A stretch of 64,000 bases of DNA, taken from UKL13-2 sp947085425. Lineage in GTDB: Bacteria; Pseudomonadota; Gammaproteobacteria; Burkholderiales; Usitatibacteraceae. The position numbers and the translations under genes were made by a program. Below are positions 62,532 to 64,000 of the stretch, in pieces. Location: the NCBI GenBank assembly GCA_947085425.1, contig CAMTWK010000011.1, positions 44,429-108,428 of the forward strand, written 5' to 3'. The notes under the pieces are model-generated. The model did not search any database and was not told the origin of the DNA. It was given only the letters and a program-made list of their open reading frames with translations. Position 1 is the stretch's first letter. The number at the start of each line of letters is the position of its first letter.

Positions 62532-62944
62532 ATTATTTGCTTGATACCGTTGTGCTCTCCGAATTGCGCCGCGCCAAGCCATCGCGCAAGGTCGTCCGCT
62601 GGATCAAGGCGCAGCAGCCGGAAAGCCTGTTTGTCAGCGTCGTCACCATAGGCGAAATTGAGCGTGGTATTGAGCGGGCGCGAAAGACCAATGCCGAATT
62701 TGCGGCTGAACTGGAACACTGGCTGGAGGTTTTGCTGACCCACTATGCCGACCGCCTCCTGCCGGTGTCCGCCAATGCCGCGCGGATTTGGGGCAAACTT
62801 TCCGCCAAGCTGGGACACGATGGCGCCGAGCTGTTGATTGCGGCCACCGCCATGAGCCACGGTGCGACAGTGGTGACCCGCAACGTCAAGCACTTTGCGC
62901 CGACGGGTGTGGCGGTGATTGATCCGTTTGAGGATGTGGGATAA
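62528..62944 (+). CDS. PIN-domain toxin (VapC/FitB type)
   Basis: A 138-residue PIN ribonuclease-type toxin starting at GTG. Seen: LLDTVVLSE with acidic Asp6, VTIGEIERG with Glu43, and the third-site stretch ELLIAATAMSHGATVVTRNVKHF, where the usual Asp of DALIAATA is replaced by Glu101. The final motif TRNVKHF lacks the frequent extra Asp. Relatives cleave tRNA or other RNA and are held inactive by the antitoxin encoded just upstream. Confidence 0.88.
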   Translation: MNYLLDTVVLSELRRAKPSRKVVRWIKAQQPESLFVSVVTIGEIERGIERARKTNAEFAAELEHWLEVLLTHYADRLLPVSANAARIWGKLSAKLGHDGAELLIAATAMSHGATVVTRNVKHFAPTGVAVIDPFEDVG

Positions 62945-63234
62945 ATTCAGGTTGCGACCCTAAACTTCCGGTGGTTTGTTTTGGGATGGCATTGGTTGGG
63001 GTAGCAATAGAATATTTGATAGTGCAGGATATATTTTTAAAACTCGTTATCTGGCGGGCGACTTCAGCCATAAATGCCACGAAAAGATTTCTGGTATTGG
63101 ATTTTCAAAAAATACAAAAATGCCACTCTCCTGAAACGAAATCAAAACCCGCGCGGTGGCTTTCTCAAAAAAATGTCCAAATCGCAAGCAAATCGCGAGG
63201 GTCACCCATTAGCCGCCCGTTATGTGACCCCGTT
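62945..63234. other. Region between the toxin gene and transposase remnant
   Basis: About 290 bases of AT-rich, weakly coding sequence. The open frame that runs through from 62971 has no recognisable family match before the transposase part begins near 63235. It may contain decayed DNA from the missing 5' part of the insertion sequence. No inverted repeat of an intact IS left end is visible. Confidence 0.45.
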
Positions 63235-63816
63235 ATGCGTGAGGACGGTGCCCAGGAAAGCTTTACCGACACCGACAGTCGCATCATGAAGCAAAGTAAC
63301 GGCGGCTATGACTTTGCCTACAACGCCCAAGCTGCCGTAGATGAAACAGCACATATCATCGTTGCGGCCGAGTTGACCAACAATGCGGCAGACCGTGATC
63401 GCTTGCCAGTGTTACTTGAGGCGGTCAATGCCAACCTGAAGCAGCTGCCTGATCAGATTCGCGCTGATGCTGGATTTCGCTCAGAGGCAGTGTTTGCACA
63501 ACTCAAGACGAGTTCAGTTGATATCGTGGTGGCACTGGGACGAGAGGGCAAGAAACAATTGGCCATTGATCCAAAAAAATATCCTTGCACGACGGCGATG
63601 GCGGCCAAGATGACCACACCCGGGGCGGAGGCAGCGTATCGCAAACGTAAGTGGGTTGCCGAACCACCGAATGGCTGGATCAAGAACGTATTGGGCTTTC
63701 GCCAATTCAGCCTGCGCGGCATGACCAAGGTGCGTGCCGAGTGGAAACTTATCTGTGCGGCGTTAACCTGCATATTTCACGGGGACGCATTTGAGAGTGG
63801 GTGGATAAGCGAGTGA
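63235..63816 (+). pseudogene. IS1182-like DDE transposase, C-terminal remnant
   Basis: A roughly 190-residue fragment matching the C-terminal half of IS1182-type (DDE) transposases. Seen: ESFTDTDSRIMKQSNGG, YNAQAAVDETAHIIVAAEL, the DDE-region LPDQIRADAGFRSEAVFAQL, and the late GFRQFSLRGMTKVRAEWKLICAAL. About 250 N-terminal residues are missing. At TTAA (63763-63766) the coding sequence is interrupted by mobile element copy 4, so the last 16 codons (CIFHG onward) come from that element. It is inactive as it stands. Confidence 0.8.
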
Positions 63817-64000
63817 TTTTTTGCTCGACTGACCGAGTGATATCAAGATATTACGAGGAAAGAGAGCGGAAAAGCGCTGTTCAGCCGCCCGCTATCGAGT
63901 GCGTAGGCCATCAACCTTACGAAGTACAGTTTGGATTCGCAGAATTTATAGGTCGCCAAGAATGAAAAGCGTATATAAGGCGGGCCGACCCGTGAAATAT
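63767..64000. mobile_element. Short inverted-repeat element, copy 4 (right end beyond window)
   Basis: Left terminus CCTGCATATTTCACGGGG at 63767-63784, flanked by TTAA (63763-63766); the last visible bases CCCGTGAAATAT are the incomplete right terminus, so the element would end five bases past the window at about 239 bp. It is strongly similar to copy 2 along its length, including the CTCGACTGACCGAG mini-hairpin and the right-half AAGAATGAAAA(A/G)CGTAT. It is inserted into the IS1182-like transposase gene. Confidence 0.85.

Overview
The window reads as chromosomal DNA of a proteobacterium, most likely a betaproteobacterium. The run rpsB-tsf-pyrH-frr-uppS-cdsA-dxr-rseP-bamA-skp-lpxD-fabZ-lpxA-lpxB-rnhB, the block hda-HAD phosphatase-pcnB-folK-deoxynucleoside kinase-panC, and the block yciB-yciI-bolA-parvulin are arrangements typical of that class. 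A Gram-negative envelope is certain from BamA, Skp, RseP, the lipid A genes and a TonB-dependent receptor. The genus cannot be told from the sequence.

Layout. 1-15.3 kb: translation factors, UMP kinase, isoprenoid and phospholipid precursors, outer-membrane assembly and early lipid A synthesis, all on the plus strand with many start/stop overlaps, then an rRNA/tRNA methyltransferase and a SemiSWEET. 16-21 kb: tRNA-Lys, an M17 aminopeptidase and a NupC nucleoside transporter on the minus strand, diverging from a lipoprotein 5'-nucleotidase; the two sides look like one nucleotide-salvage unit and share a palindrome in the promoter region. 21-24.6 kb: a large Oar-type TonB-dependent receptor. 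25-30 kb: hda to panC. 30-34.3 kb: a four-gene ABC efflux or export operon (HlyD-type protein, ATPase, two FtsX-type permeases). 34.4-44 kb: tRNA-Leu, queA, an HNH nuclease, ppa, a GNAT, ygfZ diverging from a YgfX-like gene, and purL. 44-57 kb: parvulin, bolA, yciI, yciB, a PHP phosphoesterase, YciO, an M50 protease, trpS, scpA-scpB-rluB, prmB and an Mpo1-like gene. 57-62 kb: a DMT exporter, tctBA and a gamma-glutamyltransferase. 62-64 kb: accessory DNA with a Phd/PIN toxin-antitoxin pair, a transposase remnant and a short mobile element.

The clearest non-standard signal is a family of short (about 240-253 bp) non-coding elements. They carry 16-18 bp terminal inverted repeats of the form CCTGCATATTTCACGG and are flanked by 4-bp YTAR targets. 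Two complete copies have visible target duplications (24744-24996 with CTAA; 44567-44815 with TTAA). A third copy runs off the right edge (63767 onward) inside the IS1182-like transposase remnant. A fourth is a 38-bp solo end at 35801-35838, flush with the stop codon of the HNH gene. Other points worth attention are a possibly leaderless hda, an RluB with very long RG-rich tails, two long hairpins at convergent gene ends, and two conserved-looking genes of unknown function (44009-44413 and 47096-47875). I did not find a CRISPR array, a prophage or an obvious new multi-gene defence system; most of the window is ordinary core genome.
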